Assembly: GCF_003967515.1 (NCBI RefSeq)
Contig: NZ_BIFQ01000001.1
Location: 5,456,001 to 5,520,000, forward strand
Length of the DNA stretch: 64,000 nucleotides
Direction: 5' to 3'
From: Dictyobacter aurantiacus
GTDB taxonomy: Bacteria > Chloroflexota > Ktedonobacteria > Ktedonobacterales > Ktedonobacteraceae
Shown: piece after piece, positions 8,251 to 16,394 of the stretch
Layout of the letters: each line of letters begins with the position of its first letter
How positions within the stretch are numbered: the stretch's first letter is position 1
Translations under genes and position numbers: made by a program
Notes under the pieces: model-generated
The model's input: only the letters and a program-made list of their open reading frames with translations
Told to the model about the DNA's origin: nothing
The model's database searches: none

Positions 8251-9237
8251 TCACGAGGATCGAATCCAGGGGTCGTTTTTTGTGTCGCCGTAGCGAGACA
8301 GCAACGCCTGCGCCCACGCTATGACGCTCTCGCGCAACTCGACCGGTTCCAGCACTTCCGCTGTCGGACCCAGATCCAGCAGAGCCGCGCGTGCCGTCTC
8401 CATGGTCTCAAAGACCAGCGAGATCGTGCGCCAGCCAGTGTGGTCGGGTTGGGCGCTCAGCAGATCGTCGCTGATAGACTCCCCAAAGATCTGCATCAGG
8501 CGGGGAATCCCTTTCGGCGCGACCTGGAGCGTGACCGGGTAGGATGGAAAGAAGCGGGCGCACCACTCGCCCCAGTAGCGGGCCAGTTGAAACCCTTCTG
8601 GCCGCTTGAATGTCTCCTGAAGCGCCTCTATTCGCTGAATGCGCGCGATCCTGAAGGGGCGGATCGTCTCACCTGTGTCCCCGACCAGGTACCAGGTGCC
8701 GGCTTTGACGACCAGTCCCAGGGGATTGACCATGGGCGTCAAGATAGCTCCGTTTTCGCGCCGGTAGGTTAACGAGACGCGGCGCTGCTGCCAGACGGCA
8801 TCCTGGACCGCGCGCAGGAAAGGCACCTGGTCGGCTGGAAAGTTCCAGCCGGTTGGATCAACATGCAGCAGCTCTTGCAGCTCAGCCGCCCGGCGTCTGT
8901 CTCGCTCAGACAGCGTGCTCAGGACCTTGGACAGTGCTACCTCGCGCGTCGTATGCAGGTCGAGGTCGCCCAGCGGTCCCCGGCCTTCTGAGATGAAAAG
9001 CGTGCTCAGTTCGGTCTCGTTCAGGCCGGCCATTTCGAGTCGATATCCTGGCAGGAGGGCATAGCCACCTCCTGGCCCGGCTTCTCCATAGATGGGCACG
9101 CCCGCCAGGCTGAGGTCATTGATGTCCCGGTACAGTGTGCGCTCCGAGACCCGCAGGCGCGCCGCCATCTCCCTGGCCGTCAGATGTGGTTGCCGCTGGA
9201 GCAGGAAGATGAGTGTGAGTAGGCGATCAAATTTCAG
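8251..9237 (-). CDS. WYL-domain transcriptional regulator with CTG start
   Basis: A predicted 328-residue regulator: an N-terminal HTH_11 domain (MAARLRVSERTLYRDINDL is the recognition part) followed by a WYL domain (WYLVGDTGETIRPFRIARI) and a C-terminal WCX extension. The first ATG in frame (9168) would cut off helix 1 of the HTH. The missing part (KFDRLLTLIFLLQRQ) is encoded in frame upstream, up to a CTG at 9237-9235 placed 6 nt after a perfect AAGGAGG, with a TAA just upstream. CTG (or a neighbouring non-ATG codon) is therefore the likely start. The sister protein at 11359 aligns over this region. A perfect inverted repeat upstream is a candidate autoregulatory operator. Confidence 0.88.
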   Translation of the reverse strand: MKFDRLLTLIFLLQRQPHLTAREMAARLRVSERTLYRDINDLSLAGVPIYGEAGPGGGYALLPGYRLEMAGLNETELSTLFISEGRGPLGDLDLHTTREVALSKVLSTLSERDRRRAAELQELLHVDPTGWNFPADQVPFLRAVQDAVWQQRRVSLTYRRENGAILTPMVNPLGLVVKAGTWYLVGDTGETIRPFRIARIQRIEALQETFKRPEGFQLARYWGEWCARFFPSYPVTLQVAPKGIPRLMQIFGESISDDLLSAQPDHTGWRTISLVFETMETARAALLDLGPTAEVLEPVELRESVIAWAQALLSRYGDTKNDPWIRSS

Positions 9238-9292
9238 CGTTATCCTCCTTTACTTGTTGCCAGAACGCGAAACTCAAGCCCAGTATAGCAAA

Positions 9293-9319
9293 CATCCCTG
9301 ACAAAAACTGTCAGGGATG
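9293..9319 (-). promoter_or_regulatory. Inverted-repeat operator upstream of the WYL gene
   Basis: Perfect 11-bp arms CATCCCTGACA and TGTCAGGGATG surround AAAAC. On the minus strand the sequence TTTGCTATACT (a good -10) follows directly, so the palindrome overlaps the upstream promoter region. It could also serve as terminator for the LRR gene ending at 9351, but there is no T-tract. The CTGACA/TGTCAG core resembles operators reported for YafY-type WYL regulators, recalled from general knowledge. Confidence 0.6.
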
Positions 9320-9350
9320 GATAGCCAGCTCAAAATGAGTATTGGTGTTC

Positions 9351-11078
9351 TTAAATGTGGATGTCGCAGTTGACGAGCTGGCTCTGGAGCGTGGTTGGAA
9401 CCTCGGCCAGCGGATTGCCATACAGGTGGAGGTGTTCAAGTGTGCTGAGCCGGGCGATTTCGACCGGGAGCGAGGTCAGGACGTTCTGCATAACGTTGAG
9501 CGTGTGCAGGTGGTGGAGCTCGCCGAGCTGCGCGGGCAGCATATGCAGGCAGTTGTTGGCCAGCTGCAGGTCGCGCAGCTGCGCGAGTTGTCCCATTCCG
9601 TCTGGTAATTCATATAGTCTATTGTTGGTCAGGATCAGCTCTTCCAGTTGTTGCCAGGAGGAGACGCTGTTGGGGAGCGCGGTCAGGCGGTTGCTGTTCA
9701 GGCGCAGCATGCGTAGCTGGCCCCAGCGTCCCACACTGGCGGGGAGCGCGGCCAGGCGATTTTTGTGCGCGTAGAGCTGCTGCAGCTCGCTCCACTGTCC
9801 CACCTCCTCTGGGAGCGATTCGAGCAGGCTGTCGCTGATGACCAGCTCACGCAGCTCACGCCAGCCACCGACGGTCGCCGGCAGGGTCTGCAGCCGGGTG
9901 CGCATGGCCTGCAGCCTGGAGAGCCGCGACCACCGTCCCACCTCGTCTGGAAGGGAGTGCAGGGGATTGAAAGCCAGGTAGAGTACGCGCAGCCGGGTCC
10001 AGTAGCCCACCTCCGGGGGGAGCGTCTGCAGCTGGTTGCGACGCAGGTCAAGTTCCTGGATGCTGCGCCACCGTTCCACGCTGGCGGGCAGCACGGGGAG
10101 TTTACAATTCTCAAGGGACAGGTAGCGCAGACGCGGCAGCTGACCGATGGCGCTGGCCCACTCCTCGGCGCCGGCCTCTTCCTCTCCCATGTTCAGGTTG
10201 CTCAAGGAGAGTGTGTGGAGCTTCGTCAGCCGGGCTATCGCGTAGGGGAAAGCGCGCGTGGAGGCCAGCAGCGTGTGCAGTTGCGTCAGCTCTCCCAGGC
10301 CCTCGGGCAGTTGCTGAAGAGGATTGCCGGTCAGCGCCAGTTCTTCGAGCCGGGTGAGCGAGCGCAGCTCGTCGGGCAGCGAGGTCAGACGATTGTTCTC
10401 CAGCCGCAGCAGGCGCAGCCGGGTCAGGTTGCCGATCGTCGCGGGCACGGCCTGCAGCTCATTCTGATTGAGGTAGAGCTGTTTCAACCAGGTTAAGTGT
10501 CCCAGCTCATCGGGCAGCTCCTGGAGACCGCACTCGCGCAGCGAGAGCTGGCGCAGCATGCGTAGCTGGCCCAGTCCTGCGGGTAGCATCTGGAGCTGGC
10601 ACTGTCCTACTGTCAGTGATTCAAGCTGTTTCAGTTGCCAGAGCGTCTCGGGCAGGTGGGTCCAGTAGCTATAGCCAGACAGTGTCAGCGAGCGCAGCTT
10701 CGGCAGTTGGGCCAGCGCGGATGGCAAAGTCGGCACCGCCGCGCACGCCATCTGTAGTCGCTGCAGGTTGACAAGCTGCGTCAGGTCATCTGGCAGAACG
10801 ATCGACTCGCGCCCCCACAGGCGCAGATCCTCTATATGTACCAGCTGATTAAGTTCAGCTGGAAGAATAAGTGTATCGGCCGTTAAATAGAGTGTAGTGA
10901 GAAAAGATGAAGCCGCATCGAAATGGGCGATCACCTGTGTGCCATCTTGTAGAAACGTCCACTGCCCATCCACTACTGGTATTTCACTATTGATCGATAT
11001 ACCCATCTGTCCCAACATCGCCAACAGAATATTCTGGTCATTTTGAGATTGAGCCATATGCATTGCGTCCTCTTTCAT
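9351..11078 (-). CDS. Large leucine-rich-repeat protein
   Basis: A 575-residue protein. After about 75 residues without repeats, it consists almost entirely of some 20 LRRs of 23-24 residues with the pattern LxxLxxLxLxxNxLxxLPxxLGQL. The repeats match the bacterial/plant SDS22-like or ROCO-type LRR. There is no signal peptide, membrane helix, kinase, Roc GTPase or E3-ligase domain, so it is probably a cytoplasmic interaction scaffold. Start-proximal ATGs occur at codons 1, 6 and 8; MKEDAM is preceded by a weak Shine-Dalgarno. It is likely monocistronic or co-transcribed with the WYL gene 113 bp downstream. Length and repeat purity suggest recent repeat expansion. Confidence 0.88.
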   Translation of the reverse strand: MKEDAMHMAQSQNDQNILLAMLGQMGISINSEIPVVDGQWTFLQDGTQVIAHFDAASSFLTTLYLTADTLILPAELNQLVHIEDLRLWGRESIVLPDDLTQLVNLQRLQMACAAVPTLPSALAQLPKLRSLTLSGYSYWTHLPETLWQLKQLESLTVGQCQLQMLPAGLGQLRMLRQLSLRECGLQELPDELGHLTWLKQLYLNQNELQAVPATIGNLTRLRLLRLENNRLTSLPDELRSLTRLEELALTGNPLQQLPEGLGELTQLHTLLASTRAFPYAIARLTKLHTLSLSNLNMGEEEAGAEEWASAIGQLPRLRYLSLENCKLPVLPASVERWRSIQELDLRRNQLQTLPPEVGYWTRLRVLYLAFNPLHSLPDEVGRWSRLSRLQAMRTRLQTLPATVGGWRELRELVISDSLLESLPEEVGQWSELQQLYAHKNRLAALPASVGRWGQLRMLRLNSNRLTALPNSVSSWQQLEELILTNNRLYELPDGMGQLAQLRDLQLANNCLHMLPAQLGELHHLHTLNVMQNVLTSLPVEIARLSTLEHLHLYGNPLAEVPTTLQSQLVNCDIHI

Positions 11079-11250
11079 TGCATCTGGGGGTAGACATAAA
11101 TGGATGCTAGCTTTATAGATTGAAATAGAGTATAAAAGAGCATTGTATCATGTTGATCTCCCCTATGAGATGAGATAGGTACTTTCGTAGGTGCCGGGCA
11201 ACTCCCAATACGTTCAACGTAACGCTCAGGCACACCTTTGAGAGAGATGG

Positions 11251-11326
11251 GATCGTTGGTGGAGCGTGCGCGCCCGGGAACGGGGCCGCTGCGCGGCAAT
11301 CGGCCGCGAGGGCCGAACCTACGATC
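11251..11326 (-). repeat. Family I long-form hairpin repeat
   Basis: This region aligns with 27831-27903 over about 73 bp. Shared parts are ATCGTTGGTGGAGCGTG at the left, a GGGGC-GCTGCGCGGCA block forming the small hairpin GCCGC-TGC-GCGGC, and a right-hand hairpin abutting ACCTAC. Here that hairpin is TCGGCC-GCGAG-GGCCGA (11300-11316). In the other copy the stem is different but also perfectly paired. It lies upstream of the WYL regulator at 11359. Confidence 0.78.
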
Positions 11327-11358
11327 CTCGTTTGATGCGTTTAAGGTAGGAGTGAGCG

Positions 11359-12327
11359 ATGAATAAGACTGATCGTTTGTTAGCGATCGTGCTTGAACTG
11401 CAGCGCAAGGGTCGGCAGCGCGCCGAGGATCTGGCGGAGACCTTTGAGACCAGCAAGCGTACGATCTATCGCGATATCCTGGCCCTGTGTGAGGCGGGCG
11501 TCCCCATTGTTTCCGTGCCGGGCCAGGGCTACTCGCTGATGAAGGGCTATTTCTTGCCGCCGCTCAGCTTTACGAGCGAGGAGGCCACCATGCTGCTGCT
11601 TGGCGGAAAATTTATGGCCAGAAACTTTGATGCCCAGTATCGAGCCGCCGCCGAGTCGGCCGTACGCAAGATCGAGGGCGTCCTCCCCGAGTCTCTACGC
11701 GCCGACGTTCAATATTTGCAAAGTAACATTCGCTTTATCGGCCCCCTCACGTCTCCCGACGATAGGGAGCAGGCGACCCTGCAGCAACTGCGCCGGGCGC
11801 TGCTCGACCGCAACACGATCCGTTTCAGTTATCATACGCGTCACCGTAGCCATGAGCAGAGTGAGCCCCAGACGCGCGAGGCCGATCCCTATAGCCTGGT
11901 CTATATCATGAGCGCGTGGCACCTGACCGCCTACTGCCACCTGCGTCAGGATATCCGTAATTTTCGCCTCGATCGCATGGAGGACCTGCAGCTGCTGCCG
12001 CGCACCTTTGAGCGGCCCGCCAGCGTCAGTATCAGCCAGAGCGAGCGCGACCAGCAGCGCAGCATGACCGCGCGCGTCCTCTTTGATTGTGAGGTCGCCC
12101 GCTGGGTGCGCGAAGGACGCTCCTACTACGTCAGCGCCGAAGAAGAGGTACCTGAGGGGCTGTTGGTCACGCTCAAAGTGCGCCAGGAGCGCGATATCTT
12201 GCAATGGCTGCTCAGCTGGGGACGCCATGTCAGGATCCTTGAGCCCGACTCGCTGCGCGACCTGCTGGCCGTGGAAGCGAGCCACATGCTACAGAACTAC
12301 CAGTTTGAGAATATTCCCACAAAGTGA
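11359..12327 (+). CDS. WYL-domain transcriptional regulator
   Basis: A 322-residue one-component regulator: HTH_11 (residues 1-60, ELQRKGRQRAEDLAETFETSKRTIYRDI), linker, WYL domain (YIMSAWHLTAYCHLRQDIRNFRLDRM, with the aromatic motif modified to AWHL) and WCX C-terminal domain. WYL domains sense oligonucleotides or other ligands. The ATG has a purine-rich Shine-Dalgarno AGGAGTGAG. A VOC protein follows 123 bp downstream on the same strand and is a candidate target; regulator-VOC and regulator-DinB pairs of this type are common in this kind of genome. Confidence 0.93.
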   Translation: MNKTDRLLAIVLELQRKGRQRAEDLAETFETSKRTIYRDILALCEAGVPIVSVPGQGYSLMKGYFLPPLSFTSEEATMLLLGGKFMARNFDAQYRAAAESAVRKIEGVLPESLRADVQYLQSNIRFIGPLTSPDDREQATLQQLRRALLDRNTIRFSYHTRHRSHEQSEPQTREADPYSLVYIMSAWHLTAYCHLRQDIRNFRLDRMEDLQLLPRTFERPASVSISQSERDQQRSMTARVLFDCEVARWVREGRSYYVSAEEEVPEGLLVTLKVRQERDILQWLLSWGRHVRILEPDSLRDLLAVEASHMLQNYQFENIPTK

Positions 12328-12450
12328 AAACGCTGTTGCCATAATGCTGTCACAACCATGCGCTACACTACTGGTATAGACAAACGCGAGCTGCTAAAAG
12401 CAGCAGAAATTGATCAAGATTCTTGAAATGATAAACAAGGAGAAATGAAC

Positions 12451-12807
12451 ATGTTTACTATGCCAGTACTCGACTTTGTGGTTTTCTACGTCTCGGACCT
12501 TGAAGAGTCATGCAAATACTTCACCGAAGCGCTGGGATTTAAGGCCAATCCTGAGCAGAGTGGCCCTACGTTTCGCGGCCTGATCGGTAACGAGCAGAGG
12601 ATCGGTTTCGGCCTCAGCCTGGTTGGTGAGAACACGCCGCCGGCCGGCACCATCGAGCTCTACTTCAAGCCTGACGACATCAATGAGCTCCACACCGCGC
12701 TTACCGCCCGTGGCGCCGGCACCACCCCCATCGTCCAGATGCCCTTTGGCCACATCTTCGGCGTCCAATCACCCGACAAGCACGCCCTCGTCATGTTACA
12801 ATCATAG
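12451..12807 (+). CDS. VOC-family (glyoxalase/bleomycin-resistance fold) protein
   Basis: A 118-residue protein with the paired beta-alpha-beta-beta-beta VOC fold: LDFVVFYVSDLEESCKYFTEALGF, then IELYFKPDDINELHTALTARGA, then PFGHIFGVQSPDKHALVMLQ. The metal-ligand pattern is incomplete, so it may bind a small molecule without metal catalysis, like bleomycin-binding members. An ATG two codons earlier (12445) is in frame, but AAGGAG at 12437-12442 fits 12451 better. It lies downstream of the WYL regulator and upstream of a DinB protein. Confidence 0.87.
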   Translation: MFTMPVLDFVVFYVSDLEESCKYFTEALGFKANPEQSGPTFRGLIGNEQRIGFGLSLVGENTPPAGTIELYFKPDDINELHTALTARGAGTTPIVQMPFGHIFGVQSPDKHALVMLQS

Positions 12808-12966
12808 GGATCGGGCTCCGTCCTAACGCGGAGACGGCATAGCCCGGCGGTGATCTCGCGTGGGCCAGAAGAGCAATATAGAAGAAGTCTGGCTCCTTTC
12901 TCTGTGCTATGATGCTCACACTCCTCCTCATGGGAGTACATAATCAGAAGCAAGGAGCAGACGACT

Positions 12967-13479
12967 ATGACAGAACAGGTATCTCCCCTGGCCACATTTT
13001 ACAAACCGGGCTGGGAGAACTATCAACAAGCCATTGTCAAAACGATCGCAGCGCTTTCCCACGAACAACTTGCCCTCCCTGTAACAACCCATTACCGTTC
13101 GATGAGAGAGCTTCTTGAGCATATGATCAGTGCAAGGGTCAACTGGTTCTCGGGGTGGATGGGAGAAGAAAACGCCCCTCTGGTCGGGTGGGGAGACGAA
13201 TCATACGTAACTGAGGCCGCAGAACTGGTCGTCATGTTCGAGGAGACCTGGCGCGTGATCTCTTCTGCCCTGGACCGCTGGACTCCCGCCGATCTGGAGC
13301 AGCTTATTCCACCCTCGGCCGCTCATCAGGCATGGCTGCGCAATCAAGGATTGGAAGAGGAGTCCGCGCATACACGGCAGTGGATTGTCTGGCATGTCAT
13401 GGAACATGAGATCCATCATGGCGGCGAGCTTTCCCTGGCCCTGGGAACCTATGGGGTGGACAGTTTCTATACCTGGTAA
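12967..13479 (+). CDS. DinB-family protein (four-helix metal-binding bundle)
   Basis: A 170-residue DinB/YfiT-like protein. The metal site is visible as a histidine in RELLEHMISARVNWF and two histidines in WHVMEHEIHHGGE. The N-terminal FYKPGWENYQQAI and the TPADLEQ segment match other copies in this window. The family includes damage-inducible proteins of unknown role and bacillithiol/mycothiol-dependent S-transferases. It has its own region upstream with AAGGAGCAG before the ATG. A truncated relative of this gene is found at 58116-58175. Confidence 0.9.
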   Translation: MTEQVSPLATFYKPGWENYQQAIVKTIAALSHEQLALPVTTHYRSMRELLEHMISARVNWFSGWMGEENAPLVGWGDESYVTEAAELVVMFEETWRVISSALDRWTPADLEQLIPPSAAHQAWLRNQGLEEESAHTRQWIVWHVMEHEIHHGGELSLALGTYGVDSFYTW

Positions 13480-13546
13480 GGATCAAGATGCTCATACTTG
13501 CCCGCTGCTACGCAAGCGACCAGGGAGCGCGCGGCCCGAACGTAGG

Positions 13547-13578
13547 GGAGCCGACCTCTTGTCACAGAGGTCGGCTCC
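13547..13578. terminator. Hairpin between convergent genes
   Basis: Perfect 13-bp arms GGAGCCGACCTCT and AGAGGTCGGCTCC enclose TGTCAC between the DinB stop (13479) and the cellulase stop (13585). There is no T-tract. A truncated family I repeat unit (GCGCGGCCCGAACGTAGG, about 13528-13545) touches its left side. Confidence 0.6.
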
Positions 13579-13584
13579 TGTGGG

Positions 13585-15483
13585 TTAGAAGGTGGGGTAG
13601 GCGTTCTGGACGAGGATCTCGAATTCGGACTCGAACCAGTGGCCGGCATCGGGGGCGTTGGGGAGGGCGCCGGTCGGGACGGCCGAATTGTAGCGGCTGG
13701 TGCCATTGGGATCACACATGGCGTCGAACTGCTTGCCCTCGCCGTCCGGGGAGGTCTGGGTCTTGTCGCTGGTGCCGTCGGATTCGCCGGGAGGCTTGAT
13801 CCATACATAGGCGTCAAAGCCAGGAGCCGGGCTGGCGGTCGGCCGGGTCCCGATGCCGGCAGGCTGGTTGCACCAGTTGCCACGGTCGTAGCGCTGATCG
13901 ATCTTGCTGGCATTAACGAAGGTGTTCAGGTCGGTCGAACTGCTGGTGCCGCTCGGTCGGCTGGAACCGCCCCAACCGTTGCGGGAGGTGTCGATCAGCA
14001 TGCCGATGCTGCTTGGGAAGCCCGCGGCGATGAAGGCGTTGCGCATATCGGTGTCATAGGTGGCTTCGTCGATGTACTGGTTCCACTGGTAGAAGCTGGC
14101 GGAGCGCACCGGATTGCCACCGACCTGCTGGTTGGCGGTCATGTAGGGCTCGTGGGTTGGCGTATAGTTGGCCGTGTCGCTGATAAAGCCATCGACGCTA
14201 TTGACGCCGGCGGTCGTCCCCTTGATTGTGTTGCTGATCAGGTCGACGGCGGGCTGGAAGTTGCTGGACCAGCCGAGCCAGCCGGAGTGCGCGATATCGA
14301 TATAGTTGTAGACATTGGAGATGGCGTGCAGCTTGTTGAGGGCGTACTGAATGCCCTTAACGTAGGCACCGCTCGAATTGGCCTCGGCACACTTGGGCAC
14401 GCTCAGGTTGGTAACCAGGTTGGGCAGCGAGTCCGGCTCGATGACCGTAGCGATGCGCAGGTTGCTGTACTTAGACTGGCTCAGGGTAGACGCGATTGGA
14501 TCGATGTACTGCGACTCGTAGATGGCCAGGCCGTTGTTAGCCACCGACAGCTCGCCGTTGGAGGCGTAGGCCGCGCAATCGCGATCTGGCAGATCATAGA
14601 TGACCAGCGTAATCACGATCGGCTGGCTACTGGTGCTGGCCTGCTGCAGCGCCGCGTCCAGGTGTCCTGACAGCGTGCGTGTGACGCCGGTGCCGCCCGT
14701 GACGGCCGCGATGCGATCCAGCCAGACGGCCGTTGAATTGTTGGCCACCTTCGCCATCTGGGTCCCGAGCGTGCCACCTTTGGTGTTGGCCGCCGTCGTC
14801 ACCTCATTGGCCCAATCAGGGTTGATATAGCCCTTTGCTCCCGCGTAGGGATTATCCACGTGCGTTCCCGGAGGCGTGGGCGTCCCGGTTGGTGTGGGGG
14901 TCGGAGGAACAGGCGTGGGCGTGGTGCCCGGTGTGGGAGTTGGAGGAACAGGTGTCGGTGTCGTGCCCGGTGTGGGAGTTGGAGGAACGGGGGTTGGAGT
15001 AGGGTTGGACGAAGAACCATTACACGGATTGCCATTCACCGCGAAACTGGTCGGCGCCGGATTGCTGCCCGACCAACTGGCGTTGAAGCCGGGATTGGCG
15101 GTTCCATTGGTGGCCACGTTCGCGTTGTAGTCCATATTGGTCACCGTCACGTTCTGGCCCGACTGCGTGAAGTTGCCGTTCCAGCCCTGGCTCACCACCT
15201 GGCTGCTGGATGGAAAGCTAAAGGTCAGCTTCCAGCTCGTCCAGGCTGAGGAACTGGTATTCTGGACTACGATATTGCCGGTGAAGCCGCCGGGCCACTG
15301 ATTGGGCACGCTATACGTCACCTGGCAGTACGAGGCCGCGTGCGTCACCGCCAGCGGCTGGAAGATCCCGATCAAGAGACTTCCAAGTACTAAGAGCGAC
15401 AGCGCGCCGACGCGCAGGAGCAGACCGCGCGGTCTACGCGTCAGCAGGACACCTCTCAGCGTGTCCCGTGAGATATGATGCAT
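13585..15483 (-). CDS. Secreted GH6 cellulase/cellobiohydrolase with CBM2
   Basis: A 632-residue secreted enzyme cleaving beta-1,4-glucan. Order: a twin-arginine-containing signal region with hydrophobic core and AxA cleavage site (about 1-50); CBM2 cellulose-binding domain (about 51-155, flanked by cysteines at CQVTYSV and NGNPC); a Pro-Thr linker with three 13-residue repeats (about 160-208); GH6 catalytic domain to the end. GH6 signatures are present: VIYDLPDRDCAAYASNGE and ATVIEPDSLPNL, each carrying a catalytic aspartate, plus DTSRNGWGGSSRP and WIKPPGESDG near the end. A 22-bp perfect palindrome about 100 bp upstream may be its operator. No other cellulosome or cellulase gene is nearby. 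Confidence 0.96.
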   Translation of the reverse strand: MHHISRDTLRGVLLTRRPRGLLLRVGALSLLVLGSLLIGIFQPLAVTHAASYCQVTYSVPNQWPGGFTGNIVVQNTSSSAWTSWKLTFSFPSSSQVVSQGWNGNFTQSGQNVTVTNMDYNANVATNGTANPGFNASWSGSNPAPTSFAVNGNPCNGSSSNPTPTPVPPTPTPGTTPTPVPPTPTPGTTPTPVPPTPTPTGTPTPPGTHVDNPYAGAKGYINPDWANEVTTAANTKGGTLGTQMAKVANNSTAVWLDRIAAVTGGTGVTRTLSGHLDAALQQASTSSQPIVITLVIYDLPDRDCAAYASNGELSVANNGLAIYESQYIDPIASTLSQSKYSNLRIATVIEPDSLPNLVTNLSVPKCAEANSSGAYVKGIQYALNKLHAISNVYNYIDIAHSGWLGWSSNFQPAVDLISNTIKGTTAGVNSVDGFISDTANYTPTHEPYMTANQQVGGNPVRSASFYQWNQYIDEATYDTDMRNAFIAAGFPSSIGMLIDTSRNGWGGSSRPSGTSSSTDLNTFVNASKIDQRYDRGNWCNQPAGIGTRPTASPAPGFDAYVWIKPPGESDGTSDKTQTSPDGEGKQFDAMCDPNGTSRYNSAVPTGALPNAPDAGHWFESEFEILVQNAYPTF

Positions 15484-15583
15484 GCTTACTCCTCCTTTGG
15501 GAAGAAATGATAGAAAAAATAGTCAGGCATACTCCTCTTTTTCTATGCTGATACAAGTGTAAGGCGCAGGAACGTATTAAACA

Positions 15584-15605
15584 ATAAATTGATGCATCAA
15601 TTTAT
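15584..15605. promoter_or_regulatory. 22-bp perfect palindrome upstream of the cellulase gene
   Basis: Arms ATAAATTGATG and CATCAATTTAT meet with no spacer about 100 bp upstream of the cellulase start. The AT-rich outer part with a central GATGCATC suggests a dimeric repressor site. The cognate regulator is not evident in the window. Confidence 0.55.
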
Positions 15606-15681
15606 GGTCAAAAAGACATCACAAATTTATCACCCCGCCCGTAAGCGCACCGGATATAAAACGAACATTAAGAGCGATAAC

Positions 15682-15754
15682 GTAGGTTCGGGCCTTGCGC
15701 CCGATTTCCCCTTCCCGCACGTAACGCAAACCGTAGGTCGGCCCTCGTGGCCGA
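15682..15754 (+). repeat. Two tandem family I hairpin units
   Basis: Unit 1 (15682-15704) is GTAGGT then TCGGGC-CTTGC-GCCCGA. Unit 2 (15733-15754) is GTAGG then TCGGCC-CTCGT-GGCCGA. Both stems are perfect and both are followed by TTT and a pyrimidine-rich stretch. They differ in the middle of the stem on both sides (compensatory). They lie between the divergent cellulase and kinase genes. Confidence 0.78.
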
Positions 15755-15818
15755 TTTTCTTTCCTCCACAGGTTTGGGAAACAGAGGGACACGAATTGAT
15801 GATAAACCTGGCAATCTG

Positions 15819-15827
15819 TGCCATAAT
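15819..15827 (+). promoter_or_regulatory. Extended -10 promoter, probable leaderless transcript
   Basis: TGCCATAAT (15819-15827) is an extended -10 element. The chosen ATG of the kinase is only 6 nt downstream, where transcription should start, and there is no Shine-Dalgarno. The mRNA is therefore probably leaderless. Confidence 0.55.
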
Positions 15828-15833
15828 ACAGGC

Positions 15834-16376
15834 ATGAAAGAACCTGCAATCTTGTATCTCCTGGTGGGACTGCCAGGGTCCGGTAAGACCACAAAAGCCC
15901 GGCAATTAGAAGTGGAAGCCCCGGCTTTGCGGTTGACCCTTGATGAGTGGATGATTCCGCTGTTTAGAAGAAACGTGCAGGCAGAACGAGATGCCCTGGA
16001 AGGTCGTTTGATCTGGATCGCTTTACGCGCTCTTCAGCTTCATACCAATGCCATCCTGGATTTCGGATTTTGGAGCAAAGATGAACGGTCTTCTCTGAGA
16101 TGGTTCGCCCGGCAGATAGGAGCGAAGAGCCAGGTTATCTACTTGCCCATTGACCCGGAAACGCAGCGCAGGCGCATCCAAAACCGCTTTGCAGAGGCAC
16201 CAGAGCAGACCTGGCCAATGAGTGAAGAGGAACTGACGAAATGGCGTGCGTTCTTTCAGGAGCCGGATGAAGCTGAGCTACATGGTACCGTTCTGGAAGA
16301 TGCCCCTCAAGGATATGCGTCCTGGTCGGCCTGGGCGGCCTCGCGCTGGCCGTCGTTGCCCGCTGCGGCTAATTAA
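15834..16376 (+). CDS. P-loop kinase (AAA_33 / zeta-toxin-like fold)
   Basis: A 180-residue predicted kinase. The Walker A is LLVGLPGSGKTTKA near the N-terminus. It is followed by LTLDEWM (a DE substrate or metal motif), ILDFGFWSKDERSS (the N/F-GFW lid motif of this family) and an arginine-rich lid, RRRIQNRFAEAP. Homologues phosphorylate small molecules such as nucleosides, antibiotics or polynucleotide ends; the substrate here is unknown. The reading frame stays open upstream to 15747, but the ATG at 15834 fits both homologous lengths and the promoter. It is 18 bp ahead of the GDPD gene, suggesting an operon. Confidence 0.85.
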   Translation: MKEPAILYLLVGLPGSGKTTKARQLEVEAPALRLTLDEWMIPLFRRNVQAERDALEGRLIWIALRALQLHTNAILDFGFWSKDERSSLRWFARQIGAKSQVIYLPIDPETQRRRIQNRFAEAPEQTWPMSEEELTKWRAFFQEPDEAELHGTVLEDAPQGYASWSAWAASRWPSLPAAAN

Positions 16377-16394
16377 AGGATTGTTTAATTATTT

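Noticed and set aside
13639..14670. 343-codon plus-strand frame opposite the cellulase
   Set aside because: Antisense artefact of codon bias; the protein has no family features and the minus strand is an unmistakable GH6 enzyme.
14878..15002. Short tandem repeats resembling a CRISPR or minisatellite
   Set aside because: They encode the Pro-Thr linker of the GH6 cellulase (13-residue repeats) in frame; there are no spacers of constant length and no cas genes.
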